From RBG-16-34-14 sp963798865 (GTDB lineage: Bacteria > Bacteroidota > Ignavibacteria > Ignavibacteriales > Ignavibacteriaceae): a stretch of 64,000 bases of DNA. Of this stretch, positions 34,302 to 43,994 are shown piece by piece. The position numbers and the translations under genes were made by a program. A model generated the notes under the pieces. That model ran no database searches. It was not told the DNA's origin and was given only the letters and a program-made list of their open reading frames with translations. The stretch lies in NCBI GenBank assembly GCA_963798865.1, contig CAWCVZ010000014.1:81539-145538 (forward strand), given 5' to 3'. The first letter of the stretch is position 1. Every line of letters starts with the position of its first letter.

Positions 34302-35630
34302 ATGAATACAGAAACTAAGTCAATAGAAAAAACAAAAGCTGTTGATGATACCCGCTACTCAATGGATACCCATTTAATCTACGGGAAAAATGTTACAAAG
34401 AAATGGGACTATTCTCATCATGTACTTCCGCCAATCTCTTCTTCGGTAATCTACCGGATGGATTCAGTTGAAAGAGGTGCTGAAGGTTTCAGTGAATTTG
34501 CGCATTCACCGGAAACAGGTGAAGAACCTATGCCTATTTATATTTATGACAGGCTTGGAGACCCTAACAAGGAAATGCTTGAAGAGAATCTTGCTTACCT
34601 TGAAAGAGGGGAAACATCGGTTACCTTTGCAACGGGTATGGGAGCAATTTCGGGTATTCTTGGAATACTTACAAAAACGGGGGATGAAATTATTGCCCAT
34701 AAAACTTTATATGGCTGTACTTATTCATTAATGATGAATTGGCTTCCAAGGTATAATATTTACACAAAGTTTTTTGATCTCACAAATCCTGAAGAAATTC
34801 TTAATGCAGTGAGCGAAAAAACAAAAGTTATTTATCTGGAAACACCTGCAAATCCTAATCTTGATGTAATTGATTTAAAGGCAGTAAGAAAAATAGTTGA
34901 TGAATTAAACAAGGATAGAGAGCTCAGCACTCAAATAAAAATTGTTGTTGATAATACATTTTCAACACCGTACTGCCAAAGACCTATTGAACTTGGTGCA
35001 GACTTTTCAGTTAACTCATTAACCAAAGGGCTTGGCGGATTTGGAACAGATATGGGCGGTGTTGTAACAGGCAGAATGACTTACAGGGATATGCTTTTAC
35101 TTTATAGAAAAGATTTCGGTGCTGTTCTGAATAATAAAAGTGCGTGGAATGTTTTAACATACGGATTAACAACATTACCGATTAGAATCAAACAGCAAAT
35201 GAAATCTGCAATGAGGATAGCTGAGTATTTAAGCAGTCATCCGAAAGTTGAATATGTGAGGTATCCCGGTTTACCTTCTCATCCCGGTTACAAAATTGCA
35301 AAGCAACAGATGATTGATTTTAATGGAAACTTTGCACCGGGAAGCTTAATTTATTTTGTTCTTAAAGGCAGTACACCTGCTGAAAGCAAAGAGAATGGAA
35401 GAAAATTTATTAATTGGGCGGCAAATAATGCTTATACAATGACGCTTGCTGTAAGTCTTGGTCATACAAGAACACTGATTGAACATCCTGCTTCAATGAC
35501 GCATTCAATGATACCACCGGAAAAATTATTGGAATCCGGAATTGATCCAGGGGGAGTAAGATTTGCAATTGGTATTGAAAACGCAAATGATATTCTTATG
35601 GATTTAGATGAGTGTTTGAAAGTTATTTAA
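34302..35630 (+). CDS. Cys/Met-metabolism PLP enzyme (sulfhydrylase or methionine gamma-lyase type)
   Basis: 442 residues, about 60 longer than the lyase at 18.8 kb, with an extra N-terminal segment and an insert (FSEFAHSPETGEEPMPIYIY). The PLP lysine is K242 in NSLTKGLGGFGTD; other motifs are TFATGMGAISG and ETPANPNLD. Context beside a thiosulfate importer suggests incorporation of sulfur into O-acetylhomoserine or O-acetylserine, but gamma-lyase activity is equally consistent with the sequence. A strong terminator follows. Confidence 0.8.
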   Translation: MNTETKSIEKTKAVDDTRYSMDTHLIYGKNVTKKWDYSHHVLPPISSSVIYRMDSVERGAEGFSEFAHSPETGEEPMPIYIYDRLGDPNKEMLEENLAYLERGETSVTFATGMGAISGILGILTKTGDEIIAHKTLYGCTYSLMMNWLPRYNIYTKFFDLTNPEEILNAVSEKTKVIYLETPANPNLDVIDLKAVRKIVDELNKDRELSTQIKIVVDNTFSTPYCQRPIELGADFSVNSLTKGLGGFGTDMGGVVTGRMTYRDMLLLYRKDFGAVLNNKSAWNVLTYGLTTLPIRIKQQMKSAMRIAEYLSSHPKVEYVRYPGLPSHPGYKIAKQQMIDFNGNFAPGSLIYFVLKGSTPAESKENGRKFINWAANNAYTMTLAVSLGHTRTLIEHPASMTHSMIPPEKLLESGIDPGGVRFAIGIENANDILMDLDECLKVI

Positions 35631-35678
35631 TTTAGGAAATATTTGTTCCTTCATAATTTGAAATTGCAAGCTTAAAAT

Positions 35679-35717
35679 AAAGGTCACATTAATAAATGTG
35701 ACCTTTTTATTTTTTAT
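35679..35717 (+). terminator. Rho-independent terminator
   Basis: A perfect 10-bp stem AGGTCACATT/AATGTGACCT (35681-35690 with 35695-35704), extended by AA/TT, with a 4-nt loop. It is followed by TTTATTTTTTAT. It ends the sulfur transcript and shows that the next gene starts at 35758 rather than at the in-frame ATG 35698, which lies in the hairpin. Confidence 0.88.
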
Positions 35718-35757
35718 CCTAAATTACACTTACTTATTTTATTTATTTAGGAATAGA

Positions 35758-36591
35758 ATGAAAACATCTTCCAAAGTATTTTTTCTTTTAATATTTCTTT
35801 CTGCAATTGGTTTTGCACAAACTGATTCTACTGAAGGTGATTCAATCGAAGTATATGTGATTGATTCATTCATTCCACCGGATAATCCAAATGTTTTTAA
35901 TCTTTCCTTCTTCACAAGTGTTCCTGCAAAATCAAAAGTAACCTTTGATGAAGAATATGAGTTTGAAGTTTCAAAAAACTTTTCTGAAGAACATAAAATT
36001 CAAATTGATTTAACTAAAGTAAATTTCAAATCAAAAAACATTTCCTACGTTATTTCTGTGGAAGATTCTCTCGGTAATTCCAACAAAAGTGAGCGGTATG
36101 AATTTGAATTGCAGGAGGAGATACATATGCAGGACGAATCTAATTTTGTCCTTCTCTGTTTATTTGCCGGAACCGTTTTTCTTCTTCCTAATCCTGTTTT
36201 AGTAATTACAAAAGATGAAAACTATTTTAGCTTAACCAAGGAAATTGCTTTATTTACTTTCCGCGGAAGCTATCGTTACCCAAGAGGTTATTTTACTGGT
36301 GAGTATTCTTACATCTTTAATGCACCTCATAAAAATTTTTTACGTCTCGGCTACAAGCATTTTATTGAGGTTTCTGGAATTCAATATATTTCTCCCGGGT
36401 TAAATGGATTTACTAATTTCAATGGCTTCAATGGCTTAAGCCCTGAATTAAGTATTGGCTGGTTTAAGATTTTCAATACGTTTACTGTATATACTCGCTA
36501 CAGGTTTAATTTCAAACCAGGAGAGTCTGAAAATAATTTTCACGAAATATCTTTAGGTCTCTATTCAAGCTTTTTCTCTTTTTATTTTTAA
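35758..36591 (+). CDS. Exported hypothetical protein
   Basis: 277 residues from ATG 35758, with a signal peptide (KVFFLLIFLSAIGFA-QTD). An Ig-like first half (about 25-125; KVTFDEEYEFEVSKNFSEEHKIQIDL) is followed by a hydrophobic segment (NFVLLCLFAGTVFLLPNPVLVI) and a Tyr/Phe-rich second half with barrel-like strands. No family is recognised. It lies downstream of a terminator, so it is a separate transcript. Confidence 0.6.
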   Translation: MKTSSKVFFLLIFLSAIGFAQTDSTEGDSIEVYVIDSFIPPDNPNVFNLSFFTSVPAKSKVTFDEEYEFEVSKNFSEEHKIQIDLTKVNFKSKNISYVISVEDSLGNSNKSERYEFELQEEIHMQDESNFVLLCLFAGTVFLLPNPVLVITKDENYFSLTKEIALFTFRGSYRYPRGYFTGEYSYIFNAPHKNFLRLGYKHFIEVSGIQYISPGLNGFTNFNGFNGLSPELSIGWFKIFNTFTVYTRYRFNFKPGESENNFHEISLGLYSSFFSFYF

Positions 36592-36715
36592 TATACTTCC
36601 TGTCAAAATTAAGGTTAATTCTGTTTCCACCAGTTTTCAAATGTTGTCCTCCGGTTTACCAAATATTTTTGCTTAAAATCAAAATAATTTAAATTCTATA
36701 TTTGTATAGAATAAT

Positions 36716-38149
36716 ATGAAAAAATTTAACCGGGCTTTTATTACAATTCTTTCCTTAGTCTTTATTATTTCATCTGTTACATTAGGGCAGCAGGGTGGAC
36801 TAAAAGGTAAAATAACCGATGGTAATAATCCACTTCCATTTGTTAATATTATTTTTTTGGAATTGAATAATGGCGCAAGCAGTAATGACGATGGATCTTA
36901 TGAAATCAGGAATATTCCTCCGGGAGAGTATAAGGTAAAGTTCAGTACAGTGGGTTATGAATCCCAAATAATCACTATTAATATTGAAAAAAACAGGACA
37001 ACAGAACTGAATGTTGAGCTAAAACAAAAAGTAATTGAAGTAGGAACTGTTGAGATTTATGGTTCTCATATAAATGATCAGAAGGATACAAGAACCAGCC
37101 TGATTGATCTTAACCCGCACGATGCAAAAATAATTCCTGGCGCAGGTGAAGATGTTTTAAGAACTTTGCAGTCTCTCCCGGGAGTTCTTGCCCCAAATGA
37201 TTTCTCATCCCAGCTAATTGTAAGAGGCAGCGGTCCCGATCAGAATCTTATAGTTATGGATGATATAGAAGTTTTTAATCCCTACAGGCTTTATGGTGTT
37301 GTAAGTATGTTTAATCCTGATGCTGTCTCCGATATTAATTTAATTTCCGGGGGTTTTCCTGCAAAATACGGCGACAGGCTTTCGGCTGTTCTAGATGTTA
37401 CTAACAGGGAAGGTTCAACAAAGAATTATTTTTCGGGAAGTGTTAATGCTTCAATTATTGATGCAAATATTGTCCTTGAAGGAAAAAATCCTTTTAATCT
37501 TAAAGGGAGTTGGCTTTTAAATTCCAGGAGAACTTATTATGATTTGATAATCGAACCATTTGTGAAAAATGCCGGGTTAGTTAAAGAAAATACTTCCTTC
37601 CCGAATTTTTATGATGTACAGGGAAAAATTGCAATAGGTCCATATTCTGGTAATAAGTTTATTCTAAATGGAATTTATTCAAGAGACGGAGTGGATATTG
37701 TCAGCGGAAAAGAGAGAAAAACTCCTGATAGTGTTGGTGTTTATAATTTAACGAGAAATGATTTATTTGGATTTGCGTGGCATTATGCACCCAATGAAAA
37801 TCTTTTTAATAAAATTATTTTATCATGGTATAACAATAGCGGAACGACGGATTTCGATTCTGAAGTTTTAGATCCATCTCTTCAACGGACAGCTTTTGAT
37901 GATGCAGTTCCCGACACACTTTCCCCATATCTGCTTGGATTTAAATTTAATGCTGTTTTTGATTTCACAAAATATTCTGCTGATGACAAGTTTACTTATT
38001 GGTGGAAGAATAATTTATTTGAAGCAGGAGCTGGTGTAGATTTTATGAAAACTGTAATTGATTTCCGGTTTGATCTTGATCCTGAGCTTCAGGCAGTTTT
38101 CTATTCCTGCCTCAATTCAGGGCGCTGCTTGATAACATTAAGGATGTAA
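36716..38149 (+). CDS. TonB-dependent outer-membrane receptor, 5' part (frameshifted)
   Basis: 477 residues. A signal peptide ends near LGQQ. A CarboxypepD_reg-like domain covers about 25-110 (GKITDGNNPLPFVNIIFLE...YKVKFSTVGYESQ). The plug domain follows (DVLRTLQSLPGVL, IVRGSGPDQNLIVMDDIEV, GFPAKYGDRLSAVLD), then the first barrel strands. The frame is lost near 38098 (VFYSCLNSGRCLITLRM tail) and the barrel continues in another frame. Without a SusD partner nearby, the ligand is unknown. Confidence 0.85.
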   Translation: MKKFNRAFITILSLVFIISSVTLGQQGGLKGKITDGNNPLPFVNIIFLELNNGASSNDDGSYEIRNIPPGEYKVKFSTVGYESQIITINIEKNRTTELNVELKQKVIEVGTVEIYGSHINDQKDTRTSLIDLNPHDAKIIPGAGEDVLRTLQSLPGVLAPNDFSSQLIVRGSGPDQNLIVMDDIEVFNPYRLYGVVSMFNPDAVSDINLISGGFPAKYGDRLSAVLDVTNREGSTKNYFSGSVNASIIDANIVLEGKNPFNLKGSWLLNSRRTYYDLIIEPFVKNAGLVKENTSFPNFYDVQGKIAIGPYSGNKFILNGIYSRDGVDIVSGKERKTPDSVGVYNLTRNDLFGFAWHYAPNENLFNKIILSWYNNSGTTDFDSEVLDPSLQRTAFDDAVPDTLSPYLLGFKFNAVFDFTKYSADDKFTYWWKNNLFEAGAGVDFMKTVIDFRFDLDPELQAVFYSCLNSGRCLITLRM

Positions 38150-39264
38150 AATATTTTAACCGCTACAGGTCATATCTTCAGAATAGATTTGCAATAAGTG
38201 ACCGTTTATTTTTTCAGCCGAGTGTAAGATTTGATTATTATGATCTTTTAAATAAAGCATATTTTGCTCCGCGTGTTTCTTTATCTTATGCAATAAATGA
38301 TCTTACCACTGTAAGAGCCGTGTGGGGAATTTATTATCAATCCCCTGGTTATGAAAAGCAAAGAGACCAGAATACTTTGTTTGATCTTAGTGAAAGATAT
38401 ACTCATTCACTCAGAGCAGAAAAAGCTGTTCATTATGTTTTAGGAATAGAAAGATGGCTGACTAATGAGTGGAAAATCCGTGTTGAAGGGTATTACAAAG
38501 ATTTTTCCGATTTAATTGTTCAGCAGCAGGTTGCCGGTAGTAAATATGTAACTGAACAAATTCCGGGGAAGGATCCAAAATATTTATCCGGCTGGACAAA
38601 CCCCGTTATTGTTCCGGGAGATTCTTTAGTACAAATTCCTGTTAATGCTGCTTTTGGTGATGCTTACGGATTAGAATTATTCCTGGAGAAAAAAAATATC
38701 TTCGGTGATAATCGTTTTTCCGGTTGGGTATCTTACACTCTGGCGTTTACAAACAGGACCGAATACTATAAAGATATTCCTTTCAGGTTTGATCAGAGAC
38801 ATACTGTAAACTTAGTTTTTAATTATAAAATTAATTCCTGGTTAGATGTTGGATTGCGGTGGCAGTATGGTTCCGGTTTTCCATATACGGAACCACAAGG
38901 AATTAAGCCAAGAATTATACTTGCTGATCAGGACCTTGATGGTAAACCGGAAACACCTGTTATTGCAACAAGGAAAAATGACGGGCTTCCGCAGAATCAG
39001 CAGGAAGTTATTTATGATGTTGATTTTGGAGATAACAGGTTAAATGCGCACAAACCGCCCTATCACCGGCTTGATATTCGCTTTACAGCTTTTGCTGATT
39101 ACTGGGATCTTGACTGGGCTTTTTATCTTGATGTTATCAATGTTTATAATAAGAAAAATGTTCTTAGCTATGATAACTATGTATCTGAAGATTTGACTCT
39201 TGGAAAAGAAGCAACTAATATGTTTCCAATAATTCCTACTCTTGGGTTTAGTGTAAAATTTTAA
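38101..39264 (+). CDS. TonB-dependent receptor, 3' barrel part (frameshifted)
   Basis: The frame open from 38101 reads FRALLDNIKDVKYFNRYRSYLQNRFAI and then barrel strands to a normal C-terminal strand (IIPTLGFSVKF). Joined to the preceding 5' part it makes an ~850-residue receptor, the usual size. An internal GTG at 38320 could serve as a false start. A one-base change near 38098 separates the two halves. Confidence 0.82.
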   Translation, partial: LFLPQFRALLDNIKDVKYFNRYRSYLQNRFAISDRLFFQPSVRFDYYDLLNKAYFAPRVSLSYAINDLTTVRAVWGIYYQSPGYEKQRDQNTLFDLSERYTHSLRAEKAVHYVLGIERWLTNEWKIRVEGYYKDFSDLIVQQQVAGSKYVTEQIPGKDPKYLSGWTNPVIVPGDSLVQIPVNAAFGDAYGLELFLEKKNIFGDNRFSGWVSYTLAFTNRTEYYKDIPFRFDQRHTVNLVFNYKINSWLDVGLRWQYGSGFPYTEPQGIKPRIILADQDLDGKPETPVIATRKNDGLPQNQQEVIYDVDFGDNRLNAHKPPYHRLDIRFTAFADYWDLDWAFYLDVINVYNKKNVLSYDNYVSEDLTLGKEATNMFPIIPTLGFSVKF

Positions 39265-39265
39265 A

Positions 39266-39345
39266 ATTTCAAATTTCAAAGGTCAAATCTCAAATTTGAA
39301 AAAAAAATAGTTTAAGATTTGAGATTAGAAATTTAGTTTTGAGTT
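39266..39345. repeat. AT-rich inverted TTTCAAAT/ATTTGAGATT repeat
   Basis: AAATTTCAAATTTCAAAGGTCAAATCTCAAATTTGAAAA pairs in part with AAGATTTGAGATTAGAAATTTAG (AATCTCAAAT with ATTTGAGATT, 10 bp). It can form a hairpin between the receptor gene and xseA, and belongs with the other short-word repeats of this genome. Confidence 0.5.
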
Positions 39346-39352
39346 AAAAAAA

Positions 39353-40540
39353 ATGTATCAACCTGAAGTTTTAACAGTTACAGATTTAACTAACCAAATC
39401 AAACAGTCCCTTGAAGAAAATTTTTCCTATGTTTCTGTGATAGGAGAAATATCAAATTTCAAACCTCATATAAGCGGGCATTGGTATTTTTGTGTTAAAG
39501 ATTCCGACTCAATTCTTAACTGTACAATGTGGAGGGGATTCAACAGCTTTGTTTTTTTTACTCCTCAAAATGGTATGAAGATAGTGGTAAACGGCAAAGT
39601 AACGGTGTATCCACCTAAAGGAAATTATCAGCTTGATGTCCGTTCTATGAAGCCCGCAGGCGAAGGAGAGCTCCAGGCAGCTTTTGAAATTCTGAAACAA
39701 AAACTTTCTGCAGAAGGATTATTCAATGTTGAATATAAAAAACAAATTCCTTCTTTCCCCGGGAAAATTGGCATTGTCACTGCATCTGATGGTGCAGCTT
39801 TAAAAGATATGATAAGCATTGCAAAAAGAAGGTATCCAATTGTCGAACTTATTATTGCTCCTTCAAAAGTGCAGGGAAATGGTGCCGCCAAAAGTATAGT
39901 TCAATCATTAAAACAGTTAAATAAAAATAATGACATAGATGTTATTATTGTTGCAAGAGGCGGCGGTTCTATTGAAGACCTTTGGGCTTTTAATGAGGAA
40001 ATTGTCGCAAGAGAAATTTTCAAATCAAAAATCCCTGTTATTTCCGGAGTAGGACATGAAATTGATTTTACAATTGCAGATTTTGTCGCCGATTTAAGAG
40101 CTCCTACACCATCGGCGGCAATGGAGATGGCGACACCTAAAATGGAAAATTTAATTTCATATATTGAAAATTTCTGCTTGACAGCTTCAGGTTCTGTTAC
40201 AGAAAAATGTAGTGGATTGAAAAAAAACTTTTTGAAAATTCTGAATTCATATTCATTCAGGCTTCCCGGGGATATTGTTAAGAGGAAATCACTTTATCTT
40301 GATAATCTTACTTATAAACTGGTAAAAGAATTTGATAACACTATTAAATTAAAAACCGGAAAAGTAAATCTATTAGCTAAAATGATTGAAAATCATAATC
40401 TGCAAAAAACTTTAAAAAAAGGTTTTATTTTAGTTAAGCAGGATTCTAAATTTGTCACTCGTTCATCGGGTTTTAATCCTGATAATCCGGCAGTTTTGAA
40501 ATTCTATGATGATGAAATAACTGTCTTTAAGAAAAAATAG
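39353..40540 (+). CDS. xseA: Exodeoxyribonuclease VII large subunit
   Basis: 395 residues, within the family range for the short forms. The N-terminal OB fold (about 1-100) includes SVIGEISNFKPHISGHWYFCVKD. The catalytic domain has GIVTASDGAALKDM, IIVARGGGSIEDLWAFNEE and SGVGHEIDFTIADFVADLRAPTPSAAMEMATP. A short coiled coil follows. With XseB it degrades single-stranded DNA. xseB follows after 33 bp. Confidence 0.95.
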   Translation: MYQPEVLTVTDLTNQIKQSLEENFSYVSVIGEISNFKPHISGHWYFCVKDSDSILNCTMWRGFNSFVFFTPQNGMKIVVNGKVTVYPPKGNYQLDVRSMKPAGEGELQAAFEILKQKLSAEGLFNVEYKKQIPSFPGKIGIVTASDGAALKDMISIAKRRYPIVELIIAPSKVQGNGAAKSIVQSLKQLNKNNDIDVIIVARGGGSIEDLWAFNEEIVAREIFKSKIPVISGVGHEIDFTIADFVADLRAPTPSAAMEMATPKMENLISYIENFCLTASGSVTEKCSGLKKNFLKILNSYSFRLPGDIVKRKSLYLDNLTYKLVKEFDNTIKLKTGKVNLLAKMIENHNLQKTLKKGFILVKQDSKFVTRSSGFNPDNPAVLKFYDDEITVFKKK

Positions 40541-40573
40541 TTATCTTTATAAGTATAATTCAACCGGATTTAA

Positions 40574-40813
40574 ATGAATAAAAAAAGCAACAAAAATTTT
40601 GAACAAAGTCTTTTCAGGCTGGAAGAAATTGCTAATTTTCTGGAAAGTGATGATATAGGACTTGAGGATGCATTGAAGTTATACGAAGAAGGTATTAACC
40701 TTTCACGTGAATGTCTTTCTTCATTAAAAAATGCCGAGCTGAGAATTACTGAATTGAAAAAAAAGGTAGAGGAAATTTCAATTGAAGAAGAAGATTTATT
40801 TGATGAACAATAG
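40574..40813 (+). CDS. xseB: Exodeoxyribonuclease VII small subunit
   Basis: 79 residues, the normal size. It has the helical signature FEQSLFRLEEIANFLESDD...LEDALKLYEEGINL and an acidic tail. It forms the multi-subunit complex with XseA. It is 14 bp before dxs, so xseA-xseB-dxs is probably one operon, an arrangement common in bacteria. Confidence 0.93.
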   Translation: MNKKSNKNFEQSLFRLEEIANFLESDDIGLEDALKLYEEGINLSRECLSSLKNAELRITELKKKVEEISIEEEDLFDEQ

Positions 40814-40827
40814 TTTAAGGATATATA

Positions 40828-42747
40828 ATGATTGATTCCTCTAAATATGAAATATTATCTAAAATAAATTACCCCGCTGATATCCGCAATCTTGAGTTTA
40901 CCGATCTAAAAAAACTTTGTTCTGATTTGCGTGAGTATATGATAGATGTAATTTCTGAAATAGGCGGACATTTTGGTGGTGGACTTGGAGCAATTGAACT
41001 TACTGTTGCCTTGCATAAGGTTTTTAAAACACCTGATGATCTGTTAGTCTGGGATACTGGACATCAGGCTTACCCGCATAAAATTCTAACCGGCAGAAAA
41101 GAATCACTAAAAACAATAAGACAGCTGCACGGTATAAGCGGATTTCTTAAAAGAACCGAAAGTGAATACGATACTTTTGGCGCCGGGCATGCTTCTACAT
41201 CAATTTCATCTGCACTCGGAATGGCTGTTGCACGTGATTTCAATAATGAAAATAAAAAAGTTGTTGCGATTATTGGTGATGGAGCTATGACCGGTGGAAT
41301 GGCTTACGAAGCAATGAATAATTCCGGGTTAATTAAAACAAATCTTATAGTTGTTTTAAATGATAACCGGATGTCTATTGCACCGAATGTCTGGCAATTA
41401 TCAAACTATTTTACGGAAATGATTGCTCATCCGGATTATAATAAATTTAAAGGACAGATCTGGGAACTTACAGGCAAGCTTGATTTGTTTGGAGACAGGT
41501 TAAGAAAAATTGCTGCCCGGCTTGAAGGTGGAATTAAATCTGTAATAACTCCAGGGATGTTATTTGAAGCTTTGGGATTCAGATATTTTGGACCTGTAAA
41601 CGGTCATAATCTGCACCAGCTTATAAAGATTTTTGAACAGGTTAAAGATTTAAAGGGGCCAATTCTTGTACATGCTATTTCTAAAAAAGGCAAAGGATAC
41701 AAACCGGCGGAAGGTCACACCCAAAGGCTTCATGCCTCCACACCTTTTGATAAGTTAACCGGGAAAGCTCACAAGTCAAAGAGTTCAGCACCATCTTATA
41801 CAAAGATTTTCGGAGAAGCTCTGGTTGATATTGTAAAGAATAATCCTGACGTAGTTGGAATAACCGGTGCTATGCCTGATGGAACAGGTCTCGATATCCT
41901 TAAAGAACATTTTCCAAAAAATTATTTTGATGTTGGAATTGCTGAAGAGCATGCAGTTACATTTGCAGCTGGTCTGGCAACCCAGGGAATAATTCCTGTT
42001 GTTGCTATTTACTCCACATTTTTACAGAGAGCATTCGATCAGATAATACATGATGTAAGTCTTCAAAGTCTTCATGTTGTATTTGTACTTGATCGCGCAG
42101 GCCTTGTTGGTGCTGATGGCCCGACTCATCATGGGGCTTTCGACCTTACTTACTTAAGGCTTGTTCCCGGTATGGTTATTATGGCTCCCAAAGATGAATC
42201 TGAGTTAAGAGATATGGTCTATACAGCAGTCAAATATAAAAATGGACCAATTGCTTTAAGATATCCGCGTGGTTCTGCACTTGGAGTTCCGTTGAAGGAT
42301 GGCTTTGATTTTATTGAGATAGGAAAAAGTGAAAGACTTAAAAAAGGCGATGATGTAGCAGTTCTTGCAGTTGGTTCAATGGTTGAATATGCACTGAAAG
42401 CTTCAGAAAAATTAGAAGCAGAGGGAATTCATTGTGAAATAATAAATATGCGGTTTATTAAACCTCTAGATCATGAACTTCTGGATGAAATTGTTAAACG
42501 GCATAAAAAAATTGTAACACTTGAAGAAAGCACTCTTGTTGGAGGCTTTGGAAGCAGCGTAGTTGAATATTTTACAGATCAAAATTATAAGAATGATGTT
42601 CTGCGTATTGGTCTGCCTGATCATTTTATAGATCATGGTACACAAAAAGAACTTCATCATATCCTGGAAATCGATCCTGAGGGTATAGCCAAGAAAATAA
42701 AAATATTCAGCGGAAAAAAAACAATTAACCATGATATAGCGGTTTGA
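40828..42747 (+). CDS. dxs: 1-deoxy-D-xylulose-5-phosphate synthase
   Basis: 639 residues. The ThDP-binding region contains DTGHQAYPHKILTGR and IIGDGAMTGGMAYEAMNN; the catalytic Glu lies in DVGIAEEHAVTFAAGLA; the transketolase middle domain has FVLDRAGLVGADGPTHHGAFD; the C-terminal domain has VLAVGSMVEYAL. It condenses pyruvate and glyceraldehyde-3-phosphate, the first step of the MEP isoprenoid pathway, in the cytoplasm. It lies in the xse operon and is followed after 9 bp by an oxidoreductase. Confidence 0.97.
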   Translation: MIDSSKYEILSKINYPADIRNLEFTDLKKLCSDLREYMIDVISEIGGHFGGGLGAIELTVALHKVFKTPDDLLVWDTGHQAYPHKILTGRKESLKTIRQLHGISGFLKRTESEYDTFGAGHASTSISSALGMAVARDFNNENKKVVAIIGDGAMTGGMAYEAMNNSGLIKTNLIVVLNDNRMSIAPNVWQLSNYFTEMIAHPDYNKFKGQIWELTGKLDLFGDRLRKIAARLEGGIKSVITPGMLFEALGFRYFGPVNGHNLHQLIKIFEQVKDLKGPILVHAISKKGKGYKPAEGHTQRLHASTPFDKLTGKAHKSKSSAPSYTKIFGEALVDIVKNNPDVVGITGAMPDGTGLDILKEHFPKNYFDVGIAEEHAVTFAAGLATQGIIPVVAIYSTFLQRAFDQIIHDVSLQSLHVVFVLDRAGLVGADGPTHHGAFDLTYLRLVPGMVIMAPKDESELRDMVYTAVKYKNGPIALRYPRGSALGVPLKDGFDFIEIGKSERLKKGDDVAVLAVGSMVEYALKASEKLEAEGIHCEIINMRFIKPLDHELLDEIVKRHKKIVTLEESTLVGGFGSSVVEYFTDQNYKNDVLRIGLPDHFIDHGTQKELHHILEIDPEGIAKKIKIFSGKKTINHDIAV

Positions 42748-42756
42748 GATTTTTAT

Positions 42757-43758
42757 ATGGAGAAAACTAAAATTGGTATTATAGGTCTTGGAGGAATTGC
42801 TCAGCTCGTTCATCTTCCTAATCTTGCCAAAATGAATAATGTAGTTGTAACCTCTGTTGCAGAGATAAATAAAAACCGTTTAACTACAATAGCGGATAAA
42901 TTTAATATCCAGGAGAGATACAAAGATTATAATGAACTGCTGGAAAAAAGTGATGTGGAAGCTGTAATTATAGCAACACCTACAAGTACTCATAGTGAAG
43001 TTGCAATTGCTTGTCTTAAAGCAAAAAAAGATGTTCTTGTCGAAAAACCTCTTGCCCGAACTTATGCTGAAGCAAAACTGATTATTGATGCTGCAAAGAA
43101 AAATAAAAAGAAAATAATGGTGGGAATGAACCTGCGTTACAGACCTGATGCAATGCTGTTGAGGAGTATTTTAAGTTCCGGTGAAATAGGAGACCCTTTT
43201 TATATTAAATGTTCATGGGTAAGAAGGCAAAGCAGTGTTCAGAAATGGTTTACAATTAAAGAAGAATCCGGAGGCGGTGTTATTATTGATTTAAGTATTT
43301 CACTTCTCGATCTTTCCTTGTGGCTTCTTGATTATCCTCCGGTTGAATCCGTTACAGCACAAAGTTTTTACCAGAACACTAAAAATGTTGAAGATACTGC
43401 GTTAAGTTTCCTGAGATGCAAAAATTCTTCGGTTATTAATATTGAAACAAGCTGGTCATTTCAGGTGGAGAAAGATATATTTAATATGATTGTTTACGGA
43501 ACAAAAGGAACTGCTTCACTTAATCCTTTCAGAATCTATAAAAAGATTGATGAAGAGTTTATTGACCTTACACCACCGCAAACTGAGACCGCATTAACTG
43601 CCTTTAAAAAATCTTACCAGAATGAGCTGAAAAGTTTTATTGGTGCAGTGCGAGGTTTAAATCCGGTTTTCTCCTCTGGTGATGAAGCACTATTGAGAAT
43701 GAAAGTTGTTGATGCGATGTACCAGTCAGCCAAACAAAAATCAGAAATTAAAATTTAA
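42757..43758 (+). CDS. Gfo/Idh/MocA family NAD(P)-dependent oxidoreductase
   Basis: 333 residues. The N-terminal Rossmann fold has IGLGGIAQLVHLPNL and the family motif VEKPLARTYAEA; the C-terminal alpha/beta domain includes GGGVIIDLSISLLDLSLWLL. It would oxidise or reduce a sugar or cyclitol; the substrate is unknown. It is tightly linked to dxs. Confidence 0.88.
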   Translation: MEKTKIGIIGLGGIAQLVHLPNLAKMNNVVVTSVAEINKNRLTTIADKFNIQERYKDYNELLEKSDVEAVIIATPTSTHSEVAIACLKAKKDVLVEKPLARTYAEAKLIIDAAKKNKKKIMVGMNLRYRPDAMLLRSILSSGEIGDPFYIKCSWVRRQSSVQKWFTIKEESGGGVIIDLSISLLDLSLWLLDYPPVESVTAQSFYQNTKNVEDTALSFLRCKNSSVINIETSWSFQVEKDIFNMIVYGTKGTASLNPFRIYKKIDEEFIDLTPPQTETALTAFKKSYQNELKSFIGAVRGLNPVFSSGDEALLRMKVVDAMYQSAKQKSEIKI

Positions 43759-43799
43759 AGCAGCATTAAATTGAATATAAAGCAGTATATAGGTTTAAA

Positions 43800-43850
43800 G
43801 AAAATAACGCTCAATATTCAATTAACAATTCTCAATACTTAATTGAAAAA
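43800..43850. repeat. CAATATTCAATTAACAATTCTCAATACTTAATTG short-word repeat
   Basis: Degenerate CAATT(C/A) words between the oxidoreductase and the response regulator, with ends that can pair (CAATTA/TAATTG). The rest of the 43759-43994 gap shows no gene. Confidence 0.35.
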
Positions 43851-43994
43851 TGAAAATTTGATCTTGAAAACAGATTTGTTGATTAAACATGTAGAATGAT
43901 TGATGTCGTCAAAACTCTGCCTGACACAAAACCAGGAAATTTGAAAATTGTAGATTATTAAATTCTGCAAAATAAAAAACAATAATATTGATTT

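Noticed and set aside
35698..35757. Upstream in-frame ATG extending the gene at 35758
   Set aside because: It lies within the terminator hairpin and T-run, and the signal peptide begins at 35758.
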